NCBI GenBank assembly: GCA_028280415.1
Contig: JANQLV010000059.1
Location: 22,569-86,568 of the forward strand
Direction: 5' to 3'
Source of the DNA: Saprospiraceae bacterium
Lineage (GTDB): Bacteria; Bacteroidota; Bacteroidia; Chitinophagales; Saprospiraceae
DNA length: 64,000 nucleotides
Shown here piece after piece: positions 24,930 through 33,797 of the stretch (position 1 is its first letter; each line of letters starts with the position of its first letter). The position numbers and the translations under genes were made by a program. The notes beneath the pieces were generated by a model, which had not been told where the DNA came from, searched no databases, and saw nothing but the letters and a program-made list of their open reading frames with translations.

Positions 24930-26319
24930 ATAGTTCTTTTGCTTTTTGAGTTAACCAGCCTTTATAGTGAAAATCTTCAGAATTTTCGATCAGCTTTAAA
25001 ATTTGATTTTTATCGGGCTCAGGCTTCAAAAGCATTCTCAAAATTTTAATCGATAATAAGACGCCTTTTTTTCGTGTTTGATGGATAAAAGTATTTCTCC
25101 GAACAAATTTTTCAAAAGCGGCACATCCATCTAAAATAAGATTGTGACCTGATTTTAATTCATAATGAACAACAACTTCCAGCCAACGTCTTCTCAATTC
25201 ATTCTGGGGTTCTATTATATCTGGCTGAAGGAGTATTTTTGAACAGGACTCAAAGTCCTGAATCCGGAAATACAAAATTGCTTTACTTAGCATTGTATAA
25301 TAATTTCGGATAGCTGGTTCCAGTTTTTTACTCCATTTTTTAATTGTCGCCTTGGCCCATTCGACTTGCCCTAAATGTCCGGCTACTTCTACGGCATTCA
25401 AAAGAAGAATAGGAGGCAAAATGCCCGGAACAATAAATATTTCTTTTTCGAATCCGAATTTGAATAATTCAAAACATTCCTCATTGAAAGTTTCTTTGCC
25501 TTTTCTCACCTCGTAGGAAATATAGTTGAGTAGGTAGCAGATAAGTATATATTGATCTTCTTTACTGATCTGTTTACTGTTCTTAAAAAAATCATTTTTT
25601 AGTTGATAGTACTTCGATTGGTCCCGGTCTCTGAGCATTTTCAGGGCCAGGTTGTAAAAATGATGATATAAAGAACTTTGAATGAGAGTACTTTCTTCGA
25701 TTTCTGATAGAAATAAAATATCCGGTTCTGATTCATCTAAAATTTGAAAGCCGTTAAATAACTCACTACTGTAGCGCAGTTTGGCAGATGCGTAAAAGCG
25801 ATCCAGATTATCCATGACACTGTAAATACTCGAGCGGGCATTAAGGCTTTTAGTACTTTTAAACGAATATTGCTCATGATCAAGGATCATTTTTTTTAAA
25901 TAGAACCACATATCCATAACCTTATCTTTTTCCAGGCTTCTATTTAACGCATTATGCTTTTTTATAAAATGCTTATCCAGTTGATATTGTCGGTAAACCT
26001 GTAGCAAAATCATATCCTGCTGAGCGGGATTTTCTTTTAAATATTGTTCGACCAGATATTCCCTTAACTTAATTCGAATATCCGAGAGATGATTTATAAC
26101 GAGCGTTTTGTTAAACAATTTACCAGGCGCCAGGAAATTATGTGCGTTTTCATAAGTCACTTTATTAGGAGAAAAAACCGGATGATGATTTCGCAAAAAT
26201 TGAAATAAACGCATTGGGATACTGTCGGCTTTAAAGTGCCTTTTTAGAAAGATTTGAAAATCCTTGACTTCCTTTTTTGAAAGCTTTTGCAATAAAATCA
26301 ATAAATCATTTCTATGCAT
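24928..26319 (-). CDS. Large helical hypothetical protein (lineage-specific paralogous family)
   Basis: A 463-residue, almost fully alpha-helical protein with no signal peptide. It starts MHRNDLLILLQKLSKKEVKDFQIFLKRHF, followed by a P..LF.FL and LFN...... segment. From about 200 on it has irregular TPR-like helix pairs (YYTMLSKAILYFRIQDFESCSKIL). Layout and length match the protein at 48103-49551, and I associate the family with Saprospiria, where many copies occur. No enzymatic motif is visible; a scaffold or adaptor role is likely. Here it converges on the small GG-leader peptide gene. Function unknown. Confidence 0.6.
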   Translation of the reverse strand: MHRNDLLILLQKLSKKEVKDFQIFLKRHFKADSIPMRLFQFLRNHHPVFSPNKVTYENAHNFLAPGKLFNKTLVINHLSDIRIKLREYLVEQYLKENPAQQDMILLQVYRQYQLDKHFIKKHNALNRSLEKDKVMDMWFYLKKMILDHEQYSFKSTKSLNARSSIYSVMDNLDRFYASAKLRYSSELFNGFQILDESEPDILFLSEIEESTLIQSSLYHHFYNLALKMLRDRDQSKYYQLKNDFFKNSKQISKEDQYILICYLLNYISYEVRKGKETFNEECFELFKFGFEKEIFIVPGILPPILLLNAVEVAGHLGQVEWAKATIKKWSKKLEPAIRNYYTMLSKAILYFRIQDFESCSKILLQPDIIEPQNELRRRWLEVVVHYELKSGHNLILDGCAAFEKFVRRNTFIHQTRKKGVLLSIKILRMLLKPEPDKNQILKLIENSEDFHYKGWLTQKAKEL

Positions 26320-26531
26320 GTATAGTGTTTTTGAGGTGTGTTTTTACGATACGGATTAAATATAAAGTGTTGTAAAACAGTTGTTTAGTGCCTATTTTAT
26401 GTTGCGGGAACCATTTTTAGGCTGCTAAAATAAGGTGAGAATCGAAAAAAATGGACTTTTAAAAGAAAATAAATGAACAGATATTGAAGGATGAAATATT
26501 AAAATGGAAATAAAACTTAGTTTTTTGAATT

Positions 26532-27443
26532 ATGCGCTCCAGAGAACGTGTCCTTCGAATTGTATTATTACTCCTTAGTCGTCCTTTTCACTTTTCCCGA
26601 CGTGATTTAGCTGAAGATTTTGGAGTAACAAAAAATACAATGGATGAAGACATCAAAGAAATTAAAAGAGCAGGCTTGGATTTTTATTGGGAGCGTAAGC
26701 ATAACAAATGTGCAATTATTCCGGATCGTACCTTTAAAGAACTGGAATACCTGATGCCATTAACAAATGAAGATCAGTTTAGGATTACCCGGGCGATTGA
26801 TCAGTATTGCGGAAGTACTAAGGAAGCAATAGCCCTCAAGAATAAATTTTCCAGCCTGTATGATTTTCAACGCTTGGGTATCCGTGCCTTGCGACGACCA
26901 GAGCTGGAAAAGCTCGACCGGCTGGAAGCTGCTAAGAAGCAAAAAAAACAAGTCGTTCTGGAAAATTATCGAAGTAACAGCAATAAAATTAGAAATCGCA
27001 TTGTCGAGCCTTTCCAAATTGATGCGGAACAAGGAATGTTGCAAGCTTTTGATGTTGATGATCAGACTACCCGGCATTTCAAGCTCAATCGAATTAAGCG
27101 GGTATTGCTTACCAAAATATCATGGAATTTTGAAAAAAGGCACGAATACAAATACACCGATGTTTTTCGGATTGCAGATAATGAAAAAATTATGGTCCAT
27201 CTCCTGCTGGATGTTTATGCTTTTAATGCATTGGTTGAAAATTATCCCAAAGCCCGGGCAGATGTTATGAACGGAGCACAGGAGAACACTTTTGATTTTC
27301 AGTCCAGTGTTAACGCCGGGTTTTTAGGCTTGACGAATTTTATCATGGGCAATGGAGAACATGTTAAGATTGTCAGCCCGGATATATTAAAAGAACACAT
27401 TCTCAAAGAAGCTCAAAGAATAATTGAAAATATAAAAGAATGA
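26532..27443 (+). CDS. WYL-domain transcriptional regulator at the head of the CRISPR-Cas locus
   Basis: A 303-residue regulator. The N-terminal helix-turn-helix (HFSRRDLAEDFGVTKNTMDEDIKEIKRAGLDFYWER, about 19-53) is of the DeoR-like type found before WYL domains. The WYL-like domain, about 140-215, shows IRNRIVEPFQIDAEQGMLQAFDVDDQT and RHFKLNRIKRVLL. The W-Y-L triplet itself is replaced (GMLQAFD), while the conserved Arg of the FKLNRI segment is kept. A C-terminal extension (WCX-like, about 225-300) follows. WYL proteins often regulate CRISPR-Cas and other defence loci in response to nucleic-acid ligands. It is followed by a palindrome and the cas6 promoter region, so it probably controls this operon. 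Confidence 0.88.
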   Translation: MRSRERVLRIVLLLLSRPFHFSRRDLAEDFGVTKNTMDEDIKEIKRAGLDFYWERKHNKCAIIPDRTFKELEYLMPLTNEDQFRITRAIDQYCGSTKEAIALKNKFSSLYDFQRLGIRALRRPELEKLDRLEAAKKQKKQVVLENYRSNSNKIRNRIVEPFQIDAEQGMLQAFDVDDQTTRHFKLNRIKRVLLTKISWNFEKRHEYKYTDVFRIADNEKIMVHLLLDVYAFNALVENYPKARADVMNGAQENTFDFQSSVNAGFLGLTNFIMGNGEHVKIVSPDILKEHILKEAQRIIENIKE

Positions 27444-27468
27444 GGACTACCCCGATATGCCGGGTAGT
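27443..27468. repeat. Palindromic element, copy 2, in the cas6 promoter region
   Basis: AGGACTACCCCGATATGC at 27443-27460 repeats the sequence at 24610-24627. Here ACTACCC (27446-27452) pairs with GGGTAGT (27462-27468) around a 9-nt loop. It begins on the last base of the WYL gene stop codon and ends 8 nt before a -7 box. It could be an operator for the WYL protein or a terminator/attenuator between the regulator and cas6. Confidence 0.6.
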
Positions 27469-27476
27469 GAAGACTT

Positions 27477-27484
27477 TATGTTTG
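27477..27484 (+). promoter_or_regulatory. Putative -7 promoter box of the cas operon
   Basis: TATGTTTG is an exact match to the Bacteroidota -7 consensus TANNTTTG, 22 nt before the cas6 ATG. No TTTG is visible at the -33 position; the palindrome occupies that place instead, which suggests regulation by a DNA-binding protein. Confidence 0.5.
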
Positions 27485-27505
27485 TAAAATAAAATCTTAT
27501 TAAAA

Positions 27506-28159
27506 ATGCGTATCTATTTACAGCTGACGCCTAATAAAGAATCCGTCCCTTTCAACTATCAGCAAAGTCTGGTAGGCGCCTTTCACCGCTGGTTGGGGCC
27601 CAACGAGCTGCATGATGATATTTCATTATACTCATTATCCTGGCTCAGCCACGGCAAAGCCAATAAAAAAGGCCTGGATTTCCCTGATGGAAGTACTTTC
27701 TATATCAGTGCTCCGAACCCTGAACTCCTGTCGGCCCTTATTAAAGGCGTTTTCAAAGGACATGAAATTCGCTGGGGAATGACTGTAAAAGAAGTAAGGA
27801 TACAAAAGACGCCTTCTTTTGGTACCAAGCAACGCTTTCTGGCGCAAAGCCCGATACTCATCAAGCGCAAAGAGGGGAAACACTACCGCTATTATTATCC
27901 CAATGATTCCGAGGCCAATAGCTTGATGACCGAAACGCTCCGGGAAAAACTTCGGAAGCTGCATTTACCCGAGAGAGTAACAGTATCCTTTGATCAGAAT
28001 TATAAAAATTATCGAATAAAAAAAATGACTTATCGCAATCTGGATATCAAAGCCAGTCTTTGTCCCGTGATCGTTGAAGGGGATACCCGTGCTGTACAAC
28101 TCGCCTGGGAAGTTGGTGTAGGCAATAGCACAGGGATTGGTTTTGGGGCATTGCGATAA
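27506..28159 (+). CDS. cas6: CRISPR-associated endoribonuclease Cas6
   Basis: A 217-residue RAMP-fold RNase that cuts the CRISPR precursor RNA within each repeat, leaving an 8-nt 5' handle (ATTGAAAC here). The N-terminal part follows the Cas6 pattern: MRIYLQLTPN strand, a helix with YQQSLVGAFHRWLG, then ELHDDISLYSLSWL, where His36 is a candidate catalytic residue. The C-terminal glycine-rich loop GVGNSTGIGFGALR (204-217) is the family signature. It is the first cas gene, 62 bp after the WYL gene, and is followed by cas5 after 17 bp. Confidence 0.92.
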   Translation: MRIYLQLTPNKESVPFNYQQSLVGAFHRWLGPNELHDDISLYSLSWLSHGKANKKGLDFPDGSTFYISAPNPELLSALIKGVFKGHEIRWGMTVKEVRIQKTPSFGTKQRFLAQSPILIKRKEGKHYRYYYPNDSEANSLMTETLREKLRKLHLPERVTVSFDQNYKNYRIKKMTYRNLDIKASLCPVIVEGDTRAVQLAWEVGVGNSTGIGFGALR

Positions 28160-28176
28160 CTGTAAAATCAGAACTC

Positions 28177-28731
28177 ATGTATTACGTAGTAAAATATGAT
28201 GGGCCATTTGGCTTCATTAAACCCTGGACGGCAGTTAGGGATGGAGAAACTTTCTCTCAGCAGTTTCTGACACCCTCCATAATCGAAGGAATGCGGCAAA
28301 AACTGGAAGTTAACAGTATACTCCGGCATAAATTGACCTATGAAACAATGTGCAAACAGCAAGAAGTTATCCAGACCAGGGGCTGGAAAATATTGAAAAA
28401 GGAGAAGCAAGTCAAAAGGCCCACTTCGATTTTGGACAGAATCATTTTGCTCTATCCTACTTTGTACCTTGCTTTTGATACTTCCAATGCTGCTCGAAAA
28501 GCATCCGAACAGCATTTATGTCTTTGTAGAAATGAAGATGTGCTGCTCCCTAATGCAGAGGTTCTGGAAATGAACGAAAAAACGTTTGATGAATTAAATG
28601 GTTTTGAACTGAGATTTGGAGAAAGTGAACAATCATTTTTGGTTGGCTATAACCGCTTTGAAAATAATCAGCCAATGTACGGTTGGTTAGAAGTTTCAAA
28701 TAATCCCTTGAAAAACTATGAAGAAATTTGA
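28177..28731 (+). CDS. cas5: Cas5-like Cascade subunit (divergent)
   Basis: A 184-residue protein whose start fits the Cas5 signature: YYVVKYDGPFGFIKPWTAVRDGET, then a short acidic-hydrophobic PSIIEGM segment where Cas5 has its PSAIxGM helix. Cas5 binds the 5' handle of the crRNA and caps the Cascade backbone. The rest (LDRIILLYPTLYLAFDTSNAARKASEQHL; final MYGWLEVSN) has no motif I can name. Position between cas6 and cas3 and the lack of any other Cas5 candidate in the operon support the call. The stop overlaps the start of cas3 by 14 bp, implying translational coupling. It is shorter than typical I-B Cas5 (about 220-250 residues). Confidence 0.65.
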   Translation: MYYVVKYDGPFGFIKPWTAVRDGETFSQQFLTPSIIEGMRQKLEVNSILRHKLTYETMCKQQEVIQTRGWKILKKEKQVKRPTSILDRIILLYPTLYLAFDTSNAARKASEQHLCLCRNEDVLLPNAEVLEMNEKTFDELNGFELRFGESEQSFLVGYNRFENNQPMYGWLEVSNNPLKNYEEI

Positions 28732-30883
28732 TCATGTTTTTGCGAAGAGTCCGGATAAAAAGGGAAATCCGGGAACAACTCTGATCGAGCATCTGGAGCA
28801 TGTTGCCTGCGTTGCAGAGACCTTCGCAGAATATTTGGGATTAGATAAAAACATTGCTCGTACCGGAGCAATACTTCACGATATAGGAAAAGCAAGTCCT
28901 GTTTTTCAAGAGCGCTTAAAACCAAGCTATAAAAAACCACTGGAAGGGCATGATCCCTATCGACATGAACTTGGCTCTCTCTTGTTTTTGCATTTGGTAG
29001 ATGAGACAATCAGGTCCGAAGTAATTGACATGGTAGTGTCACATCATAAATCTATGTTAAATGATACCAGGAGGTATGGACTATTGGATTTGGATTTCGA
29101 CAGAGAAGATGGCGAAGCTTTCCAATTGCATGCAAAATATTGGGATGACTGGCATGATGATGCTCTGGGGATTTTGGAATATTTTGGATGGAAAGTCCGG
29201 CCAATTAGCTTAAGTGAAGCAGAAGAAACTTTTGAAGAAGTTATAGAATATTGTGATAGTAAAGAAAATGGCTGGTCCATTTGGAAAGGACTTTTGGTAG
29301 GAGCGGATCATTATGCTTCTGCCATGATTTATAACACAGAGAAATTAATTAAAAAAGCTTTTAAAGTTCCAGATATCCGTTTCTATAATCGCCAGCATCC
29401 ATTGTATCCGCTTTCATTGGTTTCAACAGATCATCCTCAAAAACATACCTTGGTAACTGCACCAACAGGAGCAGGGAAAACAGATTTTTTAATAAGAAGA
29501 TGTAAAGGCCGGATTTTCTATACTTTGCCTTTTCAGGCTTCCATCAATGCAATGTTTGAACGTATTGAAAACGATTTGCGAAAAGATAATCCTGATCTGG
29601 ATTTACGCTTATTACATTCGGCTTCCCGGATAATCGTTAAGGATGATACAGAAGAGAAGGATTTGCAAAACCTGATCGGTGCATCGGTAAAGGTATTGAC
29701 ACCCTATCAGGTTGCTTCTGTAGTGTTTGCTTCCAAGGGCTTTGAAACCATTCTGGCAGATTTACAAAACTGTGATATCATTTTAGATGAGATTCATACT
29801 TATTCGGGAGTCAGTAAAGCGATTGTTTTAAAAATTGTTGAAGTTTTGGCCCATTTTGGTTGCCGCTTACATATTGGTACAGCTACGATGCCAAGCAAAT
29901 TATACTTTGCCATTTTAAAAATATTAGGCAAAGAAAATGTTTTCGAGTTTAAATTATCTGAAAAAACATTAGATGAATTTGATCGCCACATCATTTTCAA
30001 ACCAGCTGATTTTCAAATTTTAGAAACAGCTATTCAGACTGCAATTAAAGAAAAAAAGAAAATCCTAATGGTTTGCAATCGTGTAGTTGCCTCACAGGAA
30101 TTATTCAGGCAAATGGGGTTGGAATATCCGGAAGTAGATAAAATGCTGATCCATAGTCGATTCAAGCGAGGTGATCGAAAACGCCTGGAGACAGAGCTTA
30201 AAGAACATTATAATGAAAGTGTTGATGCTTGTATTGTTGTGGCTACCCAAGTGGTAGAAGTGAGTCTGGATATAAGCTTTGATTTAATGATAACAGATGC
30301 TGCGCCGCTTGATGCTTTAATTCAGCGTTTTGGTCGAATTAATCGAAAACGAACCAAAGAAACCCTTGAATCCAAACTGAGAAAACCAATTTATGTTTTA
30401 CCTCCTCCTGAAGACGATAAAGCCGCAAAACCTTATGATTTGGAAATTATTCAAAGGAGTTATGAACAACTACCCAACGGAGCTGTGATGCATGAACGAG
30501 ATGCACAAAACAAGATAGATGCTGTTTTTACCACTTTTGAGCATCCAAATATTGAGCAAAATGCCAAATTCAAAAATGCTCAATTTCAAATAAAAGAACT
30601 GACTCACGTTAGCAAATCTGTTCTCTTGGAAAGTCTGGGGATTGATAGTGTAAGCTGTATTGTGGAAAGTGATCAGGAAAATTATAAGAGATCTAATCGA
30701 GATAACCGGATTCAATACGAGATTCCAATGCGGTATTGGTCTGTTGCGAATAGAGAACTGGAGCAGTTGGAATGGGGCAGACATCCTTTTGTTATTCCAG
30801 ATAAAGCCTATTCCCGAACGGAAGGATTAATACAAGAGTTTATTGATCCGCAATATTATGATGTCACTCAAAAAATTCTGTAA
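28718..30883 (+). CDS. cas3: CRISPR-associated helicase-nuclease Cas3 (HD-helicase fusion)
   Basis: A 721-residue effector that is recruited by Cascade to nick and degrade target DNA. N-terminal HD nuclease: IEHLEHVACVAETF (His28), AILHDIGKASPVFQ (His54-Asp55) and DMVVSHHKS. Superfamily 2 helicase: Walker A TAPTGAGKTD (about 247-256), DEIH box (357-360), GTATMP (motif III), VCNRVVASQELF (motif IV), VVATQVVEVSLDI (motif V) and QRFGRINR (motif VI). All key residues are present, so it should be active. It is somewhat short compared with Cas3 of 750-900 residues. It overlaps cas5 by 14 bp and is 12 bp from the cas8-like gene. Confidence 0.95.
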   Translation: MKKFDHVFAKSPDKKGNPGTTLIEHLEHVACVAETFAEYLGLDKNIARTGAILHDIGKASPVFQERLKPSYKKPLEGHDPYRHELGSLLFLHLVDETIRSEVIDMVVSHHKSMLNDTRRYGLLDLDFDREDGEAFQLHAKYWDDWHDDALGILEYFGWKVRPISLSEAEETFEEVIEYCDSKENGWSIWKGLLVGADHYASAMIYNTEKLIKKAFKVPDIRFYNRQHPLYPLSLVSTDHPQKHTLVTAPTGAGKTDFLIRRCKGRIFYTLPFQASINAMFERIENDLRKDNPDLDLRLLHSASRIIVKDDTEEKDLQNLIGASVKVLTPYQVASVVFASKGFETILADLQNCDIILDEIHTYSGVSKAIVLKIVEVLAHFGCRLHIGTATMPSKLYFAILKILGKENVFEFKLSEKTLDEFDRHIIFKPADFQILETAIQTAIKEKKKILMVCNRVVASQELFRQMGLEYPEVDKMLIHSRFKRGDRKRLETELKEHYNESVDACIVVATQVVEVSLDISFDLMITDAAPLDALIQRFGRINRKRTKETLESKLRKPIYVLPPPEDDKAAKPYDLEIIQRSYEQLPNGAVMHERDAQNKIDAVFTTFEHPNIEQNAKFKNAQFQIKELTHVSKSVLLESLGIDSVSCIVESDQENYKRSNRDNRIQYEIPMRYWSVANRELEQLEWGRHPFVIPDKAYSRTEGLIQEFIDPQYYDVTQKIL

Positions 30884-30895
30884 AAATTATAAACT

Positions 30896-32209
30896 ATGAT
30901 AGCATCAACGATAGGTAAAACTTTTTTGAAAGCATATAATCAAAAGTTTAATACTAATTATTCCGCTAAGCAGTTTTTTGAAAAAGTATTTTTCCCGATT
31001 TTTTATGATCACGAAAAATATTTGCAATGGATTACTAATTCTCCCTTTGTCCAGGGAATAAAAAAAGGACAGCCCCCCAATAAAGAGGAACGAAATAATA
31101 AACTGAGGAATTTTATAGATAAAATTTCAGAGGGTGCTAAAGATGCCAGTATAGCGATAGGTTATTCTTCAATGGATATTATTGCGACTACATCAGGACA
31201 AGTTTCAAATATAACAATCGACAAATCAGCTGATCAAATCTATGCCTCCTGGATTGGTGGAGGTTTTGGAGTAGGGGTGAAAGGAGGTTTTTCGATGTAC
31301 ATTAATGAACCCCAAGTTTTATTGACTCTTTTTGAAGGGTGGAAATATTATCGGAATTATCTTATTGAAATTCCTCAATTGAGACCCAATCAAATAGATA
31401 CCTGGAATGGGCAATGGCTGGCACATGCCTACAATAAGCAATATTTTAATCGTAAAAGTCCACTTGCGAATTTTGAACCATTTAGTACAAGTAAACAAGG
31501 AGTCATCGAATTAGAGACTCAAACCTGGGTAAAAGTTGTTTTTGGCCTTTCTCAAACTATTCAGAATGATAGACTTTTGGCCTATGTCTTTAGCCTGGGA
31601 AAAACGAATAAAACAGTTGGCTTTATTCCAATCATATTATCGAAAGTACGCAAGCCCATTCGTCTGTATAAAAAGTTATTCGGCAAGAACCAATACTTCA
31701 AAGATGCGAATACCATTGAACAAATTTTTGGCAATAAAAATAGTCTCTACCGCGCTTGTGAACGTGGTGCGATTGGGGTAAGAGCCTTAGAGCCCTCAGC
31801 TGTAAGGGATTTAATGTGGAAATCCGATAAAAAAATTAATTATAAACCGGACGATGAAGTACAAGTCGTCTCATTTAGAACCTATATAACCTGGATTTTA
31901 GCTATGTTGAATAATGAACAATTACATCAGCTTTCAAAAGATATCGTTCAACTTTTACTGAACTATGAAAGCACCTCCGAAAGGGGAAAAATGACTAAGT
32001 CAAGAGCAATTGAAAACCTATTAAAAAGTAAATCTGCAGATAGTTTTTTGCAAGAATTAATTGATGTTGTAGAAGAAGCTACAGCAGAGGAAGCCTTGAA
32101 ACTAGGCGAATTAATCGGGCAGGTTAACAAATTGCGGGGGGATAATTTTAGAAGGTTTTTGGTATTGCTTAAACTCGAATACGCAATTGCGAAAAAACAA
32201 AATTCTTAA
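30896..32209 (+). CDS. Cas8-like large subunit of a type I effector (subtype unassigned)
   Basis: A 437-residue protein in the position of the large Cascade subunit, between cas3 and cas7. I do not recognise its family by sequence. Visible features are a basic helical N-terminus, a repeated Gly-rich hydrophobic segment (IYASWIGGGFGVGVKGGFSMYI, about 119-140), a SGQVSNITI strand before it, and a fully helical C-terminal 100 residues (from Met337). That tail resembles the small subunit (Cas11/Csa5-like), as in other Cas8 proteins. Cas8 recognises the PAM and starts R-loop formation. No separate small-subunit gene is present. The name rests on synteny and architecture. Confidence 0.6.
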   Translation: MIASTIGKTFLKAYNQKFNTNYSAKQFFEKVFFPIFYDHEKYLQWITNSPFVQGIKKGQPPNKEERNNKLRNFIDKISEGAKDASIAIGYSSMDIIATTSGQVSNITIDKSADQIYASWIGGGFGVGVKGGFSMYINEPQVLLTLFEGWKYYRNYLIEIPQLRPNQIDTWNGQWLAHAYNKQYFNRKSPLANFEPFSTSKQGVIELETQTWVKVVFGLSQTIQNDRLLAYVFSLGKTNKTVGFIPIILSKVRKPIRLYKKLFGKNQYFKDANTIEQIFGNKNSLYRACERGAIGVRALEPSAVRDLMWKSDKKINYKPDDEVQVVSFRTYITWILAMLNNEQLHQLSKDIVQLLLNYESTSERGKMTKSRAIENLLKSKSADSFLQELIDVVEEATAEEALKLGELIGQVNKLRGDNFRRFLVLLKLEYAIAKKQNS

Positions 32210-32229
32210 ACTTTAAAAAGATAAAACTC

Positions 32230-33282
32230 ATGAAGCCGTATATTTATTTAAGAGCACTACGTCATGTTGACTATTCTGTCTTTTCTGTTTCTGAAGGTCA
32301 AAAATCTTATTATGATCCTGTTACCGGAAGCCAGGTGGCTTTTTCAAGTGGCCAACAAGTGAAACGTTCGATTATAGACGCTGTTTTAAGCGAATTGAAT
32401 GAACAAATTGCACCGGTCATTTTCAATTATGAATTAAAAGACAAAAAGAACATCAGTGAAAAAGAAGCTTTGTCTATTGCCGACCCAAGCTATCCCGATC
32501 AATTATTAGGCGGCTGGATGAATGCAGCACAAAAATCAATTCCCGTAAAACGGAGAAGTCCTTTATCTATTTCGGCTATGCGTCCTTTGCATCCATTTCT
32601 ATCAAGGCTCCATAAAGAAAATATGACTTTTGACAGAAGTAGCCATCATGAAATTCATAAAATAGTCGTCAAAGATACTAGCGGCAATGAGATTGATGCT
32701 GATACCTTGCAAGAACTTCTAACTTCAAATCAAAGAACGCTGCCTGCCCGAAAATTCTTACAAGACCAAAAACGAACTGGAGGATTATTTGTCTATGACA
32801 TAGCAATCGATTTGAGAACTTTATTCTGTGTTTCTATGAATCAGACAGAACCGGAATTAACCGAAGAGGTAAAGAATAAATTATTAGAAAATGGTTGGGA
32901 GGAAACCCAAAATGTATTTGGGACATGCCTGCTTTGTCCAAAAGAAAGAAGAGAAGTTATTATTCCAGCTTTAGCGAAGGCATTAATCAATTGGCGTATT
33001 ACTTCTAATCAGGCCCGAACCTTTAGCTTAATGGAGACTTTAGCCATTTCAGTGAGCCAGAATGCTAATCAAATAGCGGCTTCCATTCGGGCAAAATTAC
33101 AGGAAGAGCGAAAAGCTAAACCCCTTATAGATACCAACCTACCAGATACTAAGGTTTTTGTAACCTTGCCTGCAGAAGCTTTTTTTCTGGATATTAATGG
33201 TTTAAGTACAGCTGTTGAAGATGCTGAAAAAGCATTAGTTGATTTAATGTCGGGGTTTGATTATAAAAACCAGCTAAATTAA
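32230..33282 (+). CDS. cas7: Cas7-like Cascade backbone subunit
   Basis: A 350-residue protein fitting Cas7, which polymerises along the crRNA spacer. N-terminal YIYLRALRHVDYSVFSVSEGQ followed by AFSSGQQVKRSIIDAVL corresponds to the conserved SGQxxKxxx helix of Cas7. The central thumb-like insert is Pro/Lys-rich (PVKRRSPLSISAMRPLHPFLSR). VYDIAIDLRTLFCVS resembles the later RAMP strand. The C-terminal helix (AVEDAEKALVDLMSG) is typical in position. It ends 2 bp before cas4. No other Cas7 candidate exists in the operon. The sequence is divergent from textbook I-B Cas7 (DevR/Cst2), so subtype is uncertain. Confidence 0.72.
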   Translation: MKPYIYLRALRHVDYSVFSVSEGQKSYYDPVTGSQVAFSSGQQVKRSIIDAVLSELNEQIAPVIFNYELKDKKNISEKEALSIADPSYPDQLLGGWMNAAQKSIPVKRRSPLSISAMRPLHPFLSRLHKENMTFDRSSHHEIHKIVVKDTSGNEIDADTLQELLTSNQRTLPARKFLQDQKRTGGLFVYDIAIDLRTLFCVSMNQTEPELTEEVKNKLLENGWEETQNVFGTCLLCPKERREVIIPALAKALINWRITSNQARTFSLMETLAISVSQNANQIAASIRAKLQEERKAKPLIDTNLPDTKVFVTLPAEAFFLDINGLSTAVEDAEKALVDLMSGFDYKNQLN

Positions 33283-33284
33283 GC

Positions 33285-33782
33285 ATGCCGCTCACGGCTT
33301 CTCACATCATTTATTATTTGTTGTGTCCCAGAAAACTATGGTTATACCATCGCGGTATACGAATGGAAGGCAATAGTCAAGCTGTTGCGGAAGGGCAGTT
33401 CATTAGTGAAACCACTTATCGTTTTCGGCCTAAGCGCTGGAAAGAACTGGTGCTGGAGGGAGGAAAAATTGACCATTATGATCCGGTTAATAAATTGGTT
33501 CGGGAAGTTAAAAAAAGTGCGAAACTGGAGCATATCCATATCGCTCAGGTTAAGTATTATTTATACATCCTGGAACAACATGGGATAGAAGCTACATCGG
33601 GCATTATCGAATACCCCAAGCAAAAGCGAACTACTGAAGTATATTTATCTGAGGAAGATCGGAAGACGATGCTTCAGTGGTTTGCGGAAATCAGGGAAAT
33701 TATGGACCAGGAACATTGTCCGGATTTACTTGTAAAACCTTATTGTAAAAATTGTGCTTATCGGGATTTTTGTTTTGTGTAA
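33285..33782 (+). CDS. cas4: Cas4 exonuclease (adaptation, PAM-dependent trimming)
   Basis: A 165-residue RecB-like nuclease with an iron-sulfur cluster. Cys14 (LLCPRKLWL) and the C-terminal Cys154, Cys157 and Cys163 (YCKNCAYRDFC) form the 4Fe-4S ligands. The nuclease residues are Asp63 (KIDHY), Glu74-x-Lys76 (REVKKS) and the QxxxY-like QVKYYLY (Gln88). Cas4 works with Cas1-Cas2 to select prespacers by PAM and set orientation. It starts 2 bp after cas7 and ends 15 bp before cas1. Confidence 0.94.
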   Translation: MPLTASHIIYYLLCPRKLWLYHRGIRMEGNSQAVAEGQFISETTYRFRPKRWKELVLEGGKIDHYDPVNKLVREVKKSAKLEHIHIAQVKYYLYILEQHGIEATSGIIEYPKQKRTTEVYLSEEDRKTMLQWFAEIREIMDQEHCPDLLVKPYCKNCAYRDFCFV

Positions 33783-33797
33783 TTTGTCCTTTTGTGA

